Positions 1 through 5,923 of a stretch of 10,948 nt of DNA are shown in pieces (position 1 is the stretch's first letter; the number at the start of each line of letters is the position of its first letter). This DNA comes from JBHELQ01 sp046262995. GTDB lineage: Bacteria > Actinomycetota > Thermoleophilia > Solirubrobacterales > Thermoleophilaceae. The stretch is from contig JBHELQ010000188.1 in the NCBI GenBank assembly GCA_046262995.1, positions 1 to 10,948 of the forward strand. Reading direction: 5' to 3'. The notes below the pieces were generated by a model. The model was given only the letters and a program-made list of their open reading frames with translations. It made no database searches and had not been told where the DNA came from. A program made the translations under genes and the position numbers.

Positions 1-661
1 GCGCGGTCATCTTGGAGCTGCCCACCCGCCGCTCGCGGAACAGGATCGGCACCTCGGCGACCGTGAACCCGGCCTTCACGGCCTGGTAGGTCATCTCGAT
101 CTGGAAGGCGTACCCGTCCGCCGTCACGGCGTCGAGGTCGATTGCCTCGAGAACCTCGCGCCGGAAGCACTTGAAGCCGCCGGTCAGGTCGCGCACCGGG
201 ACTCCGAGCACCGTTCGGGCGTACCACGAGCCGCCGCGGCTCAGGGTCCTGCGGAGAGGTCCCCAGTCAGTTATGCCCCCGCCCGGCATGTAGCGCGATC
301 CGAGCACCAGGTCCGCCGCCTCCGAGGCCGCGATCAGACGCGGAAGGTCGGCCGGGTCATGCGAGAAGTCGGAGTCCATCTCGAGCATCAGGCCTCCGCC
401 ACGCTCGAGCGCCACGCGGAAGCCGGCGAGGTACGCCCGCCCGAGACCCTGCTTGCGCTCCCGGTGGAGCACCTCGACGGGCTCGAGCTCCGCGGCCAGG
501 CGGTCCGCGATCCGACCGGTGCCGTCGGGGGAGCTGTCGTCGACGACCAGGACCCGGTGGGGATGTCCGGTGCGCCCGAGCTCGGACAGCGCCGCGCGCA
601 CCACAGCCTCCAGGTTCTCCGCTTCGTTGTAGGTCGGCAGGACGAGCCAGGCCTCGCGCAC
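1..661 (-). CDS. GT2 glycosyltransferase, dolichyl/polyprenyl-phosphate mannose synthase-like (C-terminus cut by window edge)
   Basis: The product probably transfers a sugar (mannose in the best-known members) from a nucleotide sugar to polyprenyl phosphate at the inner face of the membrane, making a lipid-linked donor for glycosylation. The 220 visible residues contain the whole GT-A core: LPTYNEAENL at 8-17, VVDDSSPDGT at 39-48, the metal-binding DXD region MDSDFSHDP at 95-103, GSRYMPGG at 121-128, GGFKCFRR at 161-168, and the family ending EVPILFRERRVGSSKM at 203-218. Complete single-domain members have about 240-250 residues, so only a short tail, or an extra membrane domain such as GtrA, is missing. 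I chose GTG at 661 because the conserved core starts 8 residues later; an in-frame ATG at 697 would overlap the divergent polX start. There is no clear Shine-Dalgarno. The -10-like TAGCGT lies 8 bases upstream, suggesting a leaderless mRNA. The family is secure; the exact sugar is not. Confidence 0.9.
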   Translation of the reverse strand, partial: MREAWLVLPTYNEAENLEAVVRAALSELGRTGHPHRVLVVDDSSPDGTGRIADRLAAELEPVEVLHRERKQGLGRAYLAGFRVALERGGGLMLEMDSDFSHDPADLPRLIAASEAADLVLGSRYMPGGGITDWGPLRRTLSRGGSWYARTVLGVPVRDLTGGFKCFRREVLEAIDLDAVTADGYAFQIEMTYQAVKAGFTVAEVPILFRERRVGSSKMTA

Positions 662-668
662 GGGCGCG

Positions 669-675
669 TACGCTA
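669..675. promoter_or_regulatory. Shared symmetric -10 element between GT2 gene and polX
   Basis: The seven bases TACGCTA read as TACGCT on the plus strand (669-674), 9 bases before the polX ATG at 684. On the minus strand they read TAGCGT (675-670), 8 bases before the GT2 GTG at 661. Both fit TANNNT, the core of the sigma-70 -10 element. The two start codons are only 22 bp apart, so both promoters must lie inside this gap or in the opposite gene. This is a motif-based inference with no start-site data; no good -35 element was recognised. Confidence 0.5.
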
Positions 676-683
676 GCTGCGAG

Positions 684-2423
684 ATGCCCGCCGACATGCG
701 AAACGGCGAGATCGCCGAGGCCTTCGAGGAGCTCGCGAGCCTCTACGAGCTGGACGGCGCGGTCGTATATCGCGTGCTCGCCTACCGGAACGCGGCGAAG
801 GCGATCCGCGAGGCGGGAGTGTCGGTGGCCGAGCTGTCGAGGCAGGGCCGTGCCGCCGAGCTGGCCGGCGTGGGCAAGACGATCGCGGAGAAGATCGAGG
901 CCCTGCTCGAGACGGGCAGCATCCCCTCTGCCGACAAGCTCAAGCAGCGGATCCCTTCGGGACTGATCGAGGTCACCCGGGTTCCCGGCCTGGGCCCCAA
1001 GCGGGCGCGGGCCCTGCACGAGCGTCTCGGCGTCTGCTCGCTCGACGACCTGCGCCGGGTGGCCGAGGACGGCAGCCTCGAGGACGTGCCCGGCTTCGGC
1101 CCGAAGGCGCAGGAGAACGTGCTGGTGGCGCTGGCCGACGGTGACGGGGCGGCGAAGCCGCGCGTGCTGCTGTCCCAGGCGCTTTCGGTCGGGGAGGGCC
1201 TCGTGGAGTCGCTGAGCGATCATCCGGCGGCGATCCGGGTCGAGCTCGCCGGGAGCGCCCGGCGGATGACCGACACCTGCAAGGACCTCGACGTGGTCGC
1301 GGCCGCCGCGGATCCGGGTGCCCTGGTCGAGGCCTTCTGCTCGCTGGCCTCGATCGACGTCGTGCACTCCTCCGGCGAGGCGGGCGCGCGGGCGGTCACG
1401 CACTCGGGACTGCCCGTCGACCTGCGGATAGTCCCCGCGGAGAACTTCGGCAACCTGCTCCAGCACTTCACCGGATCGGCGAAGCACAACGAGTCGCTGC
1501 GGACCGACGCGGTCAGGCGCGGGCTGCACGTGTCGGAGTACGGAGTGGCAAGCGACGAGTCGGGACAGACGCATGCGTGCGCCGACGAGCAGGGTGTCTA
1601 CGAGCTGCTCGGCATGGACTGGATCCCGCCCGAGCTGCGCGAGGACCGCGGAGAGCTCGAGGCCGCACGGGAGCAACAGCTGCCGGAGCTCGTGTCGCTC
1701 GCGGACATCCGAGGAGACCTCCACAGCCACACGATCGCCTCGGACGGCCGCAACACGGTCGGCGAGATGGCGGCTGCGGCGCGCGAGCGCGGCTACGAGT
1801 ACCTGGCCATCACGGACCACTCGGCCACCCATGGCTTCGGCAACGACGTGCCTCCCGACGAGCTGCGCCGACAGATCGAGCGGGTCGCCCGCCTGAATGA
1901 GGAGCTCGACGGCTTCAGGCTGCTGGCGGGGACCGAGACGAACATCCTTCCGGACGGCAAGCCCGACTACGAGGACGGGCTGCTGGCCGAGCTCGACTGG
2001 GTCGTCGCCAGCGTGCACACCTCATTCCGGATGTCCGAGAAGGAGATGACCGGCCGCATGCTGCACGCTCTCGAGCACCCTTTGATCGACGCCATCGGCC
2101 ATCCGACGGGCCGCATGCTCGGGCGCCGCGAGGGCTACGCGATCGATCTCGAGGCCGTGATCGAGGCCGCCGCCCGCACCGGGACCTTCCTCGAGATCAA
2201 CGCCAATCCGAACCGCCGCGACCTGCCCGACCACTACGCGCGCCTGGCGGCGGAGTCCGGGGTGCCGATCGTGATCGACTCGGACGCCCACGGGGCCGAC
2301 ACGCTCGACAAGATGCGCTTCGGAGTCGCCACGGCCCGGCGCGGCTGGCTGACGGCAGCCGACGTCGCCAACACCCGGTCCTGGCCGGAGCTCGACCGGC
2401 TGCGCAAGCGGGGGCGCGCCTAG
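684..2423 (+). CDS. polX: DNA polymerase/3'-5' exonuclease PolX (family X polymerase with PHP domain)
   Basis: Bacterial PolX fills short gaps during DNA repair, and its PHP domain gives a metal-dependent 3'-5' exonuclease/phosphodiesterase activity. The 579 residues match the usual length of about 570-580. The N-terminal 8-kDa and fingers region has helix-hairpin-helix motifs at 60-74 (LAGVGKTIAEKI), 100-116 (VPGLGPKRARAL) and 135-147 (VPGFGPKAQENVL). The palm carries AGSARR, then KDLD with D201 and D203, and VDLRIV with D246, the expected catalytic aspartates. The PHP domain starts at GDLHSHT (344-350, H347 and H349) and continues with ITDHS, GTETN, SVHTSF, GHPTGR and DSDAHG, so both activities look intact. 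ATG 684 is chosen over a second in-frame ATG at 696 because it suits the TACGCT element upstream; no strong Shine-Dalgarno supports either. Its TAG stop shares the palindrome CTAG (2420-2423) with the TAG of the convergent membrane-protein gene. Confidence 0.93.
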   Translation: MPADMRNGEIAEAFEELASLYELDGAVVYRVLAYRNAAKAIREAGVSVAELSRQGRAAELAGVGKTIAEKIEALLETGSIPSADKLKQRIPSGLIEVTRVPGLGPKRARALHERLGVCSLDDLRRVAEDGSLEDVPGFGPKAQENVLVALADGDGAAKPRVLLSQALSVGEGLVESLSDHPAAIRVELAGSARRMTDTCKDLDVVAAAADPGALVEAFCSLASIDVVHSSGEAGARAVTHSGLPVDLRIVPAENFGNLLQHFTGSAKHNESLRTDAVRRGLHVSEYGVASDESGQTHACADEQGVYELLGMDWIPPELREDRGELEAAREQQLPELVSLADIRGDLHSHTIASDGRNTVGEMAAAARERGYEYLAITDHSATHGFGNDVPPDELRRQIERVARLNEELDGFRLLAGTETNILPDGKPDYEDGLLAELDWVVASVHTSFRMSEKEMTGRMLHALEHPLIDAIGHPTGRMLGRREGYAIDLEAVIEAAARTGTFLEINANPNRRDLPDHYARLAAESGVPIVIDSDAHGADTLDKMRFGVATARRGWLTAADVANTRSWPELDRLRKRGRA

Positions 2424-2959
2424 AGGGGGGCCACCTCGCGCGGGGAGCCGGGAATGGGCTCGATCTTGCGGGCCCAGGGCGTGCGCAGCAGGCGGGGAGC
2501 CCCGAACGGCGAGCTGCGATCGAAGTAGAAGCGCACCCCGTCGCGATCCTCGATGGCGGCCACGGCGGAGGCCTGCCTGCGCCACGTGAGCGCAACAAGG
2601 ACCGCGTAGCCCGTGGCGATCGCGGGGACCTGCGGGACGAAGAAGCCCACCGCGCCGGCGATCACGGCCAGGACAGCCAAGGGCCAGAGCCGGTTGAAGA
2701 GCACGGACGCGGGCTCGACCTCCGGCATCGTGGTGGTGGCCCTGGCGCCGGCCAGCAGCCGCGCGATGCCCGGCGTCGCGGCCGGTCGCCGACCCAGCCA
2801 GAGGCCGGCGGCGGCCGCAGCCAGCCACCAGCCCAACGAGACGAGGATCAGCAGGGCGTCGTCGTTGCGGGCGGCGCCCACGACCGAGACGACCGCCAGC
2901 GCGGTGGCGGCGCCCCCGAACAGCAGCACCGCCACCCGCAGGAAGTCCACGAACCGCAC
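2420..2959 (-). CDS. Small four-helix membrane protein of unknown function, coupled to otsB
   Basis: This 179-residue protein is not recognised as a named family. It has four likely transmembrane helices at about residues 8-28, 36-56, 92-108 and 110-126, in two hairpins joined by a soluble stretch at about 57-90. A soluble tail (127-179) contains GVRFYFDRSSPFGAPRLLRT and PWARKIEPIPGS. The GTG start at 2959-2957 overlaps the last base of the otsB stop (TAGTG), a classical translational-coupling arrangement, so it is probably made from the same mRNA. A much longer reading frame in this phase continues upstream through otsB but is antisense-frame shadow with low-complexity Arg/Gly/Ala content, so the start was placed at the coupling site. 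Its stop overlaps the polX stop by four bases. A role in the cell envelope is only a guess from its topology. Confidence 0.75.
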   Translation of the reverse strand: MRFVDFLRVAVLLFGGAATALAVVSVVGAARNDDALLILVSLGWWLAAAAAGLWLGRRPAATPGIARLLAGARATTTMPEVEPASVLFNRLWPLAVLAVIAGAVGFFVPQVPAIATGYAVLVALTWRRQASAVAAIEDRDGVRFYFDRSSPFGAPRLLRTPWARKIEPIPGSPREVAPL

Positions 2960-3771
2960 TAGGCCTCCGCGAGTGCCACCAGCACGCGCGTGAAGCCCGC
3001 GACGCCGTCCACCGCCAGGTCGGCGCGCTCGACGATCGCCGACGGTCCCTCCTCGGAGCGCACCCCCACCTTCACCACGTCGTCGAGCCGGCCCTGCTCG
3101 CGCAGGGCGTCGAGCTCGTCGAAGGCATCGAGATCGGTCGCGTCGTCGCCGCCGAAGAGGGCCGCCCGGGGCCGCGTGCGGGCCACGAGCTCTTGAACGG
3201 CCTGGCCCTTGTCGATCGGGACCGGCGGGCGGACCTCGAGCACCTTTCGCCCCCAATGCGTGGCGAGCCCCTCGGCCTCGGCCTGCTGGGCGAGGCCTTC
3301 CAGGTACGTGCGGGCCGCGTCCTCGTCAGGGACACCGCGCCAATGAAAGGCGGAGATCGGACCCTTGTCCTCGATCCTCACGCGCATCAGTCGGAGCTCG
3401 GGCGTGTCGCGGCCTGCGGCGAAGCGGCGTACCCGCCCCTCCCAGCTCTTGAAGGCGGCCACGAGCCGCGGCCGGGACGAGCCCGGCTCCAGGAGCTCGG
3501 CGCCGTGCGAGCCCGCGTAGGAGATGCTCCCCACGCCGACCAGCCGCCTGGCTTCCGCCGCCGGGCGGCCGGAGATGCATGCGACGCAGGCGTAGCGTCG
3601 GCCCAGCCGCCCGAGGAGCTTCGATATCTCCTCCGGCACGTGGGCCTCCTCGGCGCGCCTCACGATCGGCGCGAGCGTGCCGTCGATGTCGCAGAAGACG
3701 GCGCCCTGCCGGGGGTTGGCGATCAACGGCTGAAGGCTCTCCGTGAGGAGCTCTGCCGTCGGCCCGGACAC
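2959..3771 (-). CDS. otsB: Trehalose-6-phosphate phosphatase
   Basis: OtsB removes phosphate from trehalose 6-phosphate, the last step of the OtsA-OtsB route to trehalose, a compatible solute and stress protectant; it acts in the cytoplasm. The HAD-superfamily signature is complete: motif I DIDGTL at 28-33 (nucleophile D28, general acid D30), SGRP at 67-70, YAGSHG at 85-90, IEDKG at 133-137, EVRPPVPIDKG at 179-189 (motif III lysine), and motif IV GGDDATD at 207-213. With GTG 3771 the protein has 270 residues, normal for bacterial OtsB. Longer starts exist (in-frame ATGs at about 3822 and 3879), but these lie inside the divergent transporter gene. GTG 3771 also sits 7 bases after the -10-like CATACT. 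No otsA is visible in the window. The downstream membrane-protein gene is coupled to its stop codon. Confidence 0.9.
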   Translation of the reverse strand: MSGPTAELLTESLQPLIANPRQGAVFCDIDGTLAPIVRRAEEAHVPEEISKLLGRLGRRYACVACISGRPAAEARRLVGVGSISYAGSHGAELLEPGSSRPRLVAAFKSWEGRVRRFAAGRDTPELRLMRVRIEDKGPISAFHWRGVPDEDAARTYLEGLAQQAEAEGLATHWGRKVLEVRPPVPIDKGQAVQELVARTRPRAALFGGDDATDLDAFDELDALREQGRLDDVVKVGVRSEEGPSAIVERADLAVDGVAGFTRVLVALAEA

Positions 3772-3777
3772 CCCACG

Positions 3778-3784
3778 TAGTATG
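3778..3784. promoter_or_regulatory. Shared symmetric -10 element between otsB and the transporter gene
   Basis: The bases TAGTATG read as TAGTAT on the plus strand (3778-3783), exactly 7 bases before ATG 3791. On the minus strand they read CATACT (3784-3779), exactly 7 bases before the otsB GTG at 3771. Both keep the most important -10 positions (A at 2, T at 6). A start site about 7 bases past a -10 would fall on each initiation codon, predicting two leaderless mRNAs from one overlapping element. No convincing -35 was found on either side. This remains inference until start sites are mapped. Confidence 0.55.
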
Positions 3785-3790
3785 CCCGCG

Positions 3791-4147
3791 ATGACACCGC
3801 GGCTCGCGCGACTCGGCGTCATCGCCACGGCGGCCGGGGCTTTCAGCGGGCTGTTCGGAGTGGGCGGCGGCGCGATCATCGTGCCCCTCCTGATTCTCTG
3901 GCTCGCCTACGAGGAGAGGGAGGCGACGGGGACCTCGCTGACCGCCATCGTCGTGATCTCCGCCATGGCGGCCGGCGCCCAGGCACTGTACGGGCACGTG
4001 GACCCGCTCCAGGCCGCTCTGATCGGCGTCCCCGGCGTGGCGGGCGTGGTCGCCGGGACGGCCATCCAGCAGCGCATCCCCGCCCGGGCGGTCTCCGGGG
4101 GCTTCGCGGTCCTGCTCGTGGTCTCCGCCCTGGTGCTGATCTTCTAG
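3791..4147 (+). CDS. TauE/SafE-type transporter, N-terminal half protein
   Basis: TauE/SafE (YfcA-like) proteins are membrane permeases linked to export of sulfite, sulfoacetate and other small anions. A normal member has about 250-270 residues and two homologous halves of about four helices each. This gene encodes only the first half (118 residues). The half signature SGLFGVGGGAIIVPLL is at 19-34, then ATGTSLTAIV at 45-54, and two more hydrophobic helices at about 73-93 and 102-118. The TAG stop at 4145-4147 touches the ATG of the second half, which lies in the same frame. ATG 3791 was preferred over the in-frame ATG 3782 because the latter lies within the proposed -10 TAGTAT; using 3782 would add three residues. 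It is divergent from otsB. The substrate cannot be told from sequence. Alternatives are two proteins forming a heterodimer, or one gene interrupted by a nonsense codon. Confidence 0.82.
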   Translation: MTPRLARLGVIATAAGAFSGLFGVGGGAIIVPLLILWLAYEEREATGTSLTAIVVISAMAAGAQALYGHVDPLQAALIGVPGVAGVVAGTAIQQRIPARAVSGGFAVLLVVSALVLIF

Positions 4148-4543
4148 ATGAGCGCCGGCGACGTCGTGGGCGCGGTGGCGATCGGCTTTGCCGCCGGCAT
4201 GTCGAGCGGGCTGGTGGGTGTGGGCGGCGGGATCCTGTTCGTGCCCGGCCTGGTGCTGTTCCTCGGCGCCTCGCAGCTCGACGCGGAGGCGACATCGCTG
4301 CTCGCCATCGTCGCGGTCGCGGCTGTGGGGGCGTGGCGTCAGAGCGGCTACGGGAACGTGCGACTCCGAGAGGGGCTCGTGATCGGAGCGCTCTCACCGC
4401 TCGGGGTCGCGGCGGGCACGGTCCTCTCCAACGCGGTCCCCGAGCGTGCGCTCGAGCTCGGCTTCGCGGCCGTGCAGCTCTTCTTCGCGTGGCGCCTGGC
4501 TCGGCGCGCGATCTGGCCCCCGGACTCCGCTGCGCACGCGTGA
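4148..4543 (+). CDS. TauE/SafE-type transporter, C-terminal half protein
   Basis: This is the second homologous half of the same permease family, 131 residues. The signature SGLVGVGGGILFVPGL at 20-35 mirrors that of the upstream half; EATSLLAIVAVAAVGAWRQ follows at 47-65, with further hydrophobic segments at about 75-95 and 101-117. The ATG follows directly on the upstream TAG, in the same frame, with no Shine-Dalgarno in the preceding bases. Translation therefore needs reinitiation after termination, or readthrough of TAG to give a fused protein of about 250 residues, the standard family length. The short tail (118-131) is polar. Function presumably requires the first half, since a four-helix half is not the usual complete permease. 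Confidence 0.82.
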   Translation: MSAGDVVGAVAIGFAAGMSSGLVGVGGGILFVPGLVLFLGASQLDAEATSLLAIVAVAAVGAWRQSGYGNVRLREGLVIGALSPLGVAAGTVLSNAVPERALELGFAAVQLFFAWRLARRAIWPPDSAAHA

Positions 4544-4569
4544 AGCTTCCCTCGTGCCTTCCGACGCGG

Positions 4570-4575
4570 TAGCTT
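4570..4575 (+). promoter_or_regulatory. -10-like element for the STAS gene (probable leaderless start)
   Basis: TAGCTT is followed by seven bases and then GTG 4583. The spacing equals that from a -10 element to its transcription start, so the mRNA may begin at the start codon. A TTCCCT 17 bases upstream (4547-4552) is only a weak -35 candidate. The motif is short, so support comes mainly from its recurrence at other genes in the window. Confidence 0.45.
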
Positions 4576-4582
4576 GCGCAAC

Positions 4583-4924
4583 GTGACGATCCTCGAGATA
4601 GAGACCGAGGAGCGTGACGGGCTCGTACGGCTGGCGCTGCACGGGGAGCTCGATCTGTCGACCGTCGGCAAGGTCCAGGAGGAGCTCCGCAGGGCGGAGT
4701 CGAGCGACGCCCCGACTGTCGTCCTCGACATGTCGAAGCTCACGTTCCTGGACTCGACGGGGCTTCGGGCCGTCGTCACGGCCGACGAGCGGCTGCGCGA
4801 GCAGGGCAGCCGTCTGGTGATCGTTCGCGGCCCGGAACCGGTGCACCGGGTGTTCACGATCACGCGGCTGGAGGAGCGCCTCGAGATGGTGGACGACGCC
4901 TCTCAGGCGTCCCCCAAGGAGTGA
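4583..4924 (+). CDS. STAS-domain anti-sigma factor antagonist (RsbV/SpoIIAA type)
   Basis: Proteins of this class, when unphosphorylated, bind an RsbW/SpoIIAB-type anti-sigma kinase and free its sigma factor; phosphorylation of a conserved serine switches them off. The 113 residues are one STAS domain: VRLALHGELDLSTV at 15-28, TVVLDMSKLTFLDSTGLRAV at 45-64, and RLVIVRGPEPVHRVF at 77-91. The phosphorylatable serine is S58 in LDSTGL. The GTG at 4583 is chosen because it sits 7 bases after TAGCTT; a TTG at 4574 would add three residues but overlaps that element. The next gene encodes a SigB/SigF-type sigma factor, the usual final target of this switch, yet the kinase gene normally found between them is absent. 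The two genes are separated by 184 bp with an apparent promoter, so they may be transcribed separately. Confidence 0.88.
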   Translation: MTILEIETEERDGLVRLALHGELDLSTVGKVQEELRRAESSDAPTVVLDMSKLTFLDSTGLRAVVTADERLREQGSRLVIVRGPEPVHRVFTITRLEERLEMVDDASQASPKE

Positions 4925-4934
4925 CCCAAGCGGA

Positions 4935-4963
4935 GTTTCGTCCGCTACCGAAAGGGTGATAAT
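4935..4963 (+). promoter_or_regulatory. Candidate promoter for the SigB/SigF-type sigma gene
   Basis: The gap holds GTTTCG at 4935-4940, 13 bases, then GGGTGA at 4954-4959. This resembles the SigB/SigF-class promoter (GTTT, 12-16 bases, GGGTAT), with the GTTT and GGGT cores both kept. Overlapping it, GATAAT at 4958-4963 is a good sigma-70 -10, with only a poor -35 (GTTTCG, 17-base spacer). It is one of the few AT-richer patches in the window. Either reading puts a transcription start near 4970, giving a leader of about 140 nt. Autoregulation by the encoded sigma factor is an inference. Confidence 0.5.
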
Positions 4964-4983
4964 TACCTCTAGCGGGACGTGGG

Positions 4984-5087
4984 GGGAGCCGCGACGGACC
5001 GGCGCTCCCTGGGCTTCGCGCACGGAGAGGGTCGAGGGACGAAGCCTGTCCGGTTGAGCCGGCGGGCTATCGGATCTCCCGCAGGGA
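4984..5087 (+). promoter_or_regulatory. Structured 5' leader of the sigma gene with competing hairpins
   Basis: This stretch has no gene but several self-complementary segments. GGGAGC 4984-4989 pairs with GCTCCC 5004-5009. GGCTTCG 5012-5018 pairs with CGAAGCC 5040-5046 (7 bp, perfect). AGCC 5043-5046 can instead pair with GGCT 5065-5068, enclosing CCGG 5050-5053 with CCGG 5059-5062 and loop TTGAG. TCCC 5077-5080 pairs with GGGA 5084-5087. The second and third structures are mutually exclusive. CTCC 5076-5079 could also mask GGAG of the Shine-Dalgarno (5098-5101). I could not match it to a known riboswitch class. In GC-rich DNA such pairings arise easily, so confidence is limited. Confidence 0.35.
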
Positions 5088-5096
5088 TGAGCTGCG

Positions 5097-5103
5097 AGGA
5101 GGT
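5097..5103 (+). promoter_or_regulatory. Strong Shine-Dalgarno before the SigB/SigF-type gene
   Basis: AGGAGGT is a full match to the anti-16S sequence and lies 5 bases before ATG 5109, which fixes the start of the sigma gene. It contrasts with most genes here, which lack any recognisable ribosome binding site. Confidence 0.85.
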
Positions 5104-5108
5104 AGGGA

Positions 5109-5906
5109 ATGGCAGTCGCTGTGCAAGAGGGGACGATCGCGCCGGAGTCCCCCGACGAGCGCCGGCATGAGGACGAACGACTGCTCGCGAAGTACCACCG
5201 CGATGGCGACGTCGCCTCGCGCGAGGAGCTCGTGATGCGCTTCGTCCCGCTGGCCCGCCAGCTCGCGAGCCGCTACCGGCACGCGGGCGAGCCGTTCGAC
5301 GACCTCGTCCAGGTCGCGTGCATCGGGTTGCTCAAGGCCGTGGACCGCTTCGAGCCCGACCGCGGGCACGCGTTCACGAAGTACGCGGTGCCGACCATGT
5401 TGGGCGAGCTCAAGCGTCACTTCCGCGACAAGGGTTGGTCCGTGCACGTGCCACGCGCGACCCAGGAGCTGGTTCTGAAGGTCAGCGAGGCGCTGGGCAC
5501 GCTGCCGGGCAAGCTCGGCCGCTCTCCGCGCCCGCGCGACATCGCCCAGGCGATCGGCGAGCCCCTCGAGGACGTGCTCGAGGCGATGGAGGCCGCGACG
5601 GCCTACGAGGCGACCTCCCTCGACCAGCCACGGCCCGGCGCCGACGCCGACGATGACGGTTGGAGCTGGGGCGACAGCGTGGCCGTGGATGAGCCCGGCT
5701 ACGAGCTCGTGGAGATCAGCGAGACCCTGCGCGGGACGCTCGAGGCCCTGCCGCCGCGTGAACGGCTGATCCTCGATCTGCGTTTCGAGTACGACCTGAC
5801 GCAGGCGGAGATCGCCAAGCGCGTCGGCGTCTCGCAGATGCACGTCTCCCGGCTGCTGCGCCGCTCTCTGGATCGGCTGGCGGCGGCCGGTTCGGCCGCG
5901 GCCTGA
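5109..5906 (+). CDS. SigB/SigF/SigG-family RNA polymerase sigma factor (general stress type)
   Basis: This alternative group 3 sigma-70 factor directs RNA polymerase to stress or developmental promoters. The 265 residues are typical of SigB/SigF. Region 2 spans about 38-116: LVMRFVPLARQLASRYR, then FDDLVQVACIGLLKAVDRF at 63-81, HAFTKYAVPTMLGELKRHFRD at 87-107, and WSVHVPR at 110-116. Region 3 is at about 118-168, including RSPRPRDIAQAIG. An acidic linker (178-195, ADADDDGWSWGDS) precedes region 4 at about 207-257 (LPPRERLILDLRF, then the helix-turn-helix LTQAEIAKRVGVSQMHVSRLLRR). No region 1 is present, as expected for the class. It follows an RsbV-like gene, fitting partner-switching control, and lies 17 bp before a second sigma gene, probably co-transcribed. 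The exact paralogue name cannot be set from sequence alone. Confidence 0.92.
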   Translation: MAVAVQEGTIAPESPDERRHEDERLLAKYHRDGDVASREELVMRFVPLARQLASRYRHAGEPFDDLVQVACIGLLKAVDRFEPDRGHAFTKYAVPTMLGELKRHFRDKGWSVHVPRATQELVLKVSEALGTLPGKLGRSPRPRDIAQAIGEPLEDVLEAMEAATAYEATSLDQPRPGADADDDGWSWGDSVAVDEPGYELVEISETLRGTLEALPPRERLILDLRFEYDLTQAEIAKRVGVSQMHVSRLLRRSLDRLAAAGSAAA

Positions 5907-5923
5907 GCGGGTACGCCATCGCC

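Noticed and set aside
357..2018. Long open frame (553 codons) on the minus strand opposite the GT2 gene and polX
   Set aside because: It is antisense to two well-supported genes, rich in Arg/Gly/Ala/Leu without domain signatures, as expected for the antisense frame of GC-rich coding DNA.
2960..3256. Upstream extension of the membrane-protein reading frame through otsB
   Set aside because: The extension is Arg/Gly-rich shadow sequence. The GTG overlapping the otsB stop is a natural start and is followed at once by a transmembrane helix.
4544..4575. Terminator hairpin after the TauE/SafE pair, from AAGCT and AGCTT repeats
   Set aside because: The complementarity is only five bases over a loop of more than 20, with no T-run, and the second arm coincides with the proposed -10 element.
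4970..5090. A GEMM-I cyclic-di-GMP or ydaO cyclic-di-AMP riboswitch in the sigma leader
   Set aside because: Only short fragments such as GGGACGAAGCC or GGGGGAGCC resemble the consensus sequences. The GGGTGAATC-type core of ydaO and the full GEMM core are not present.
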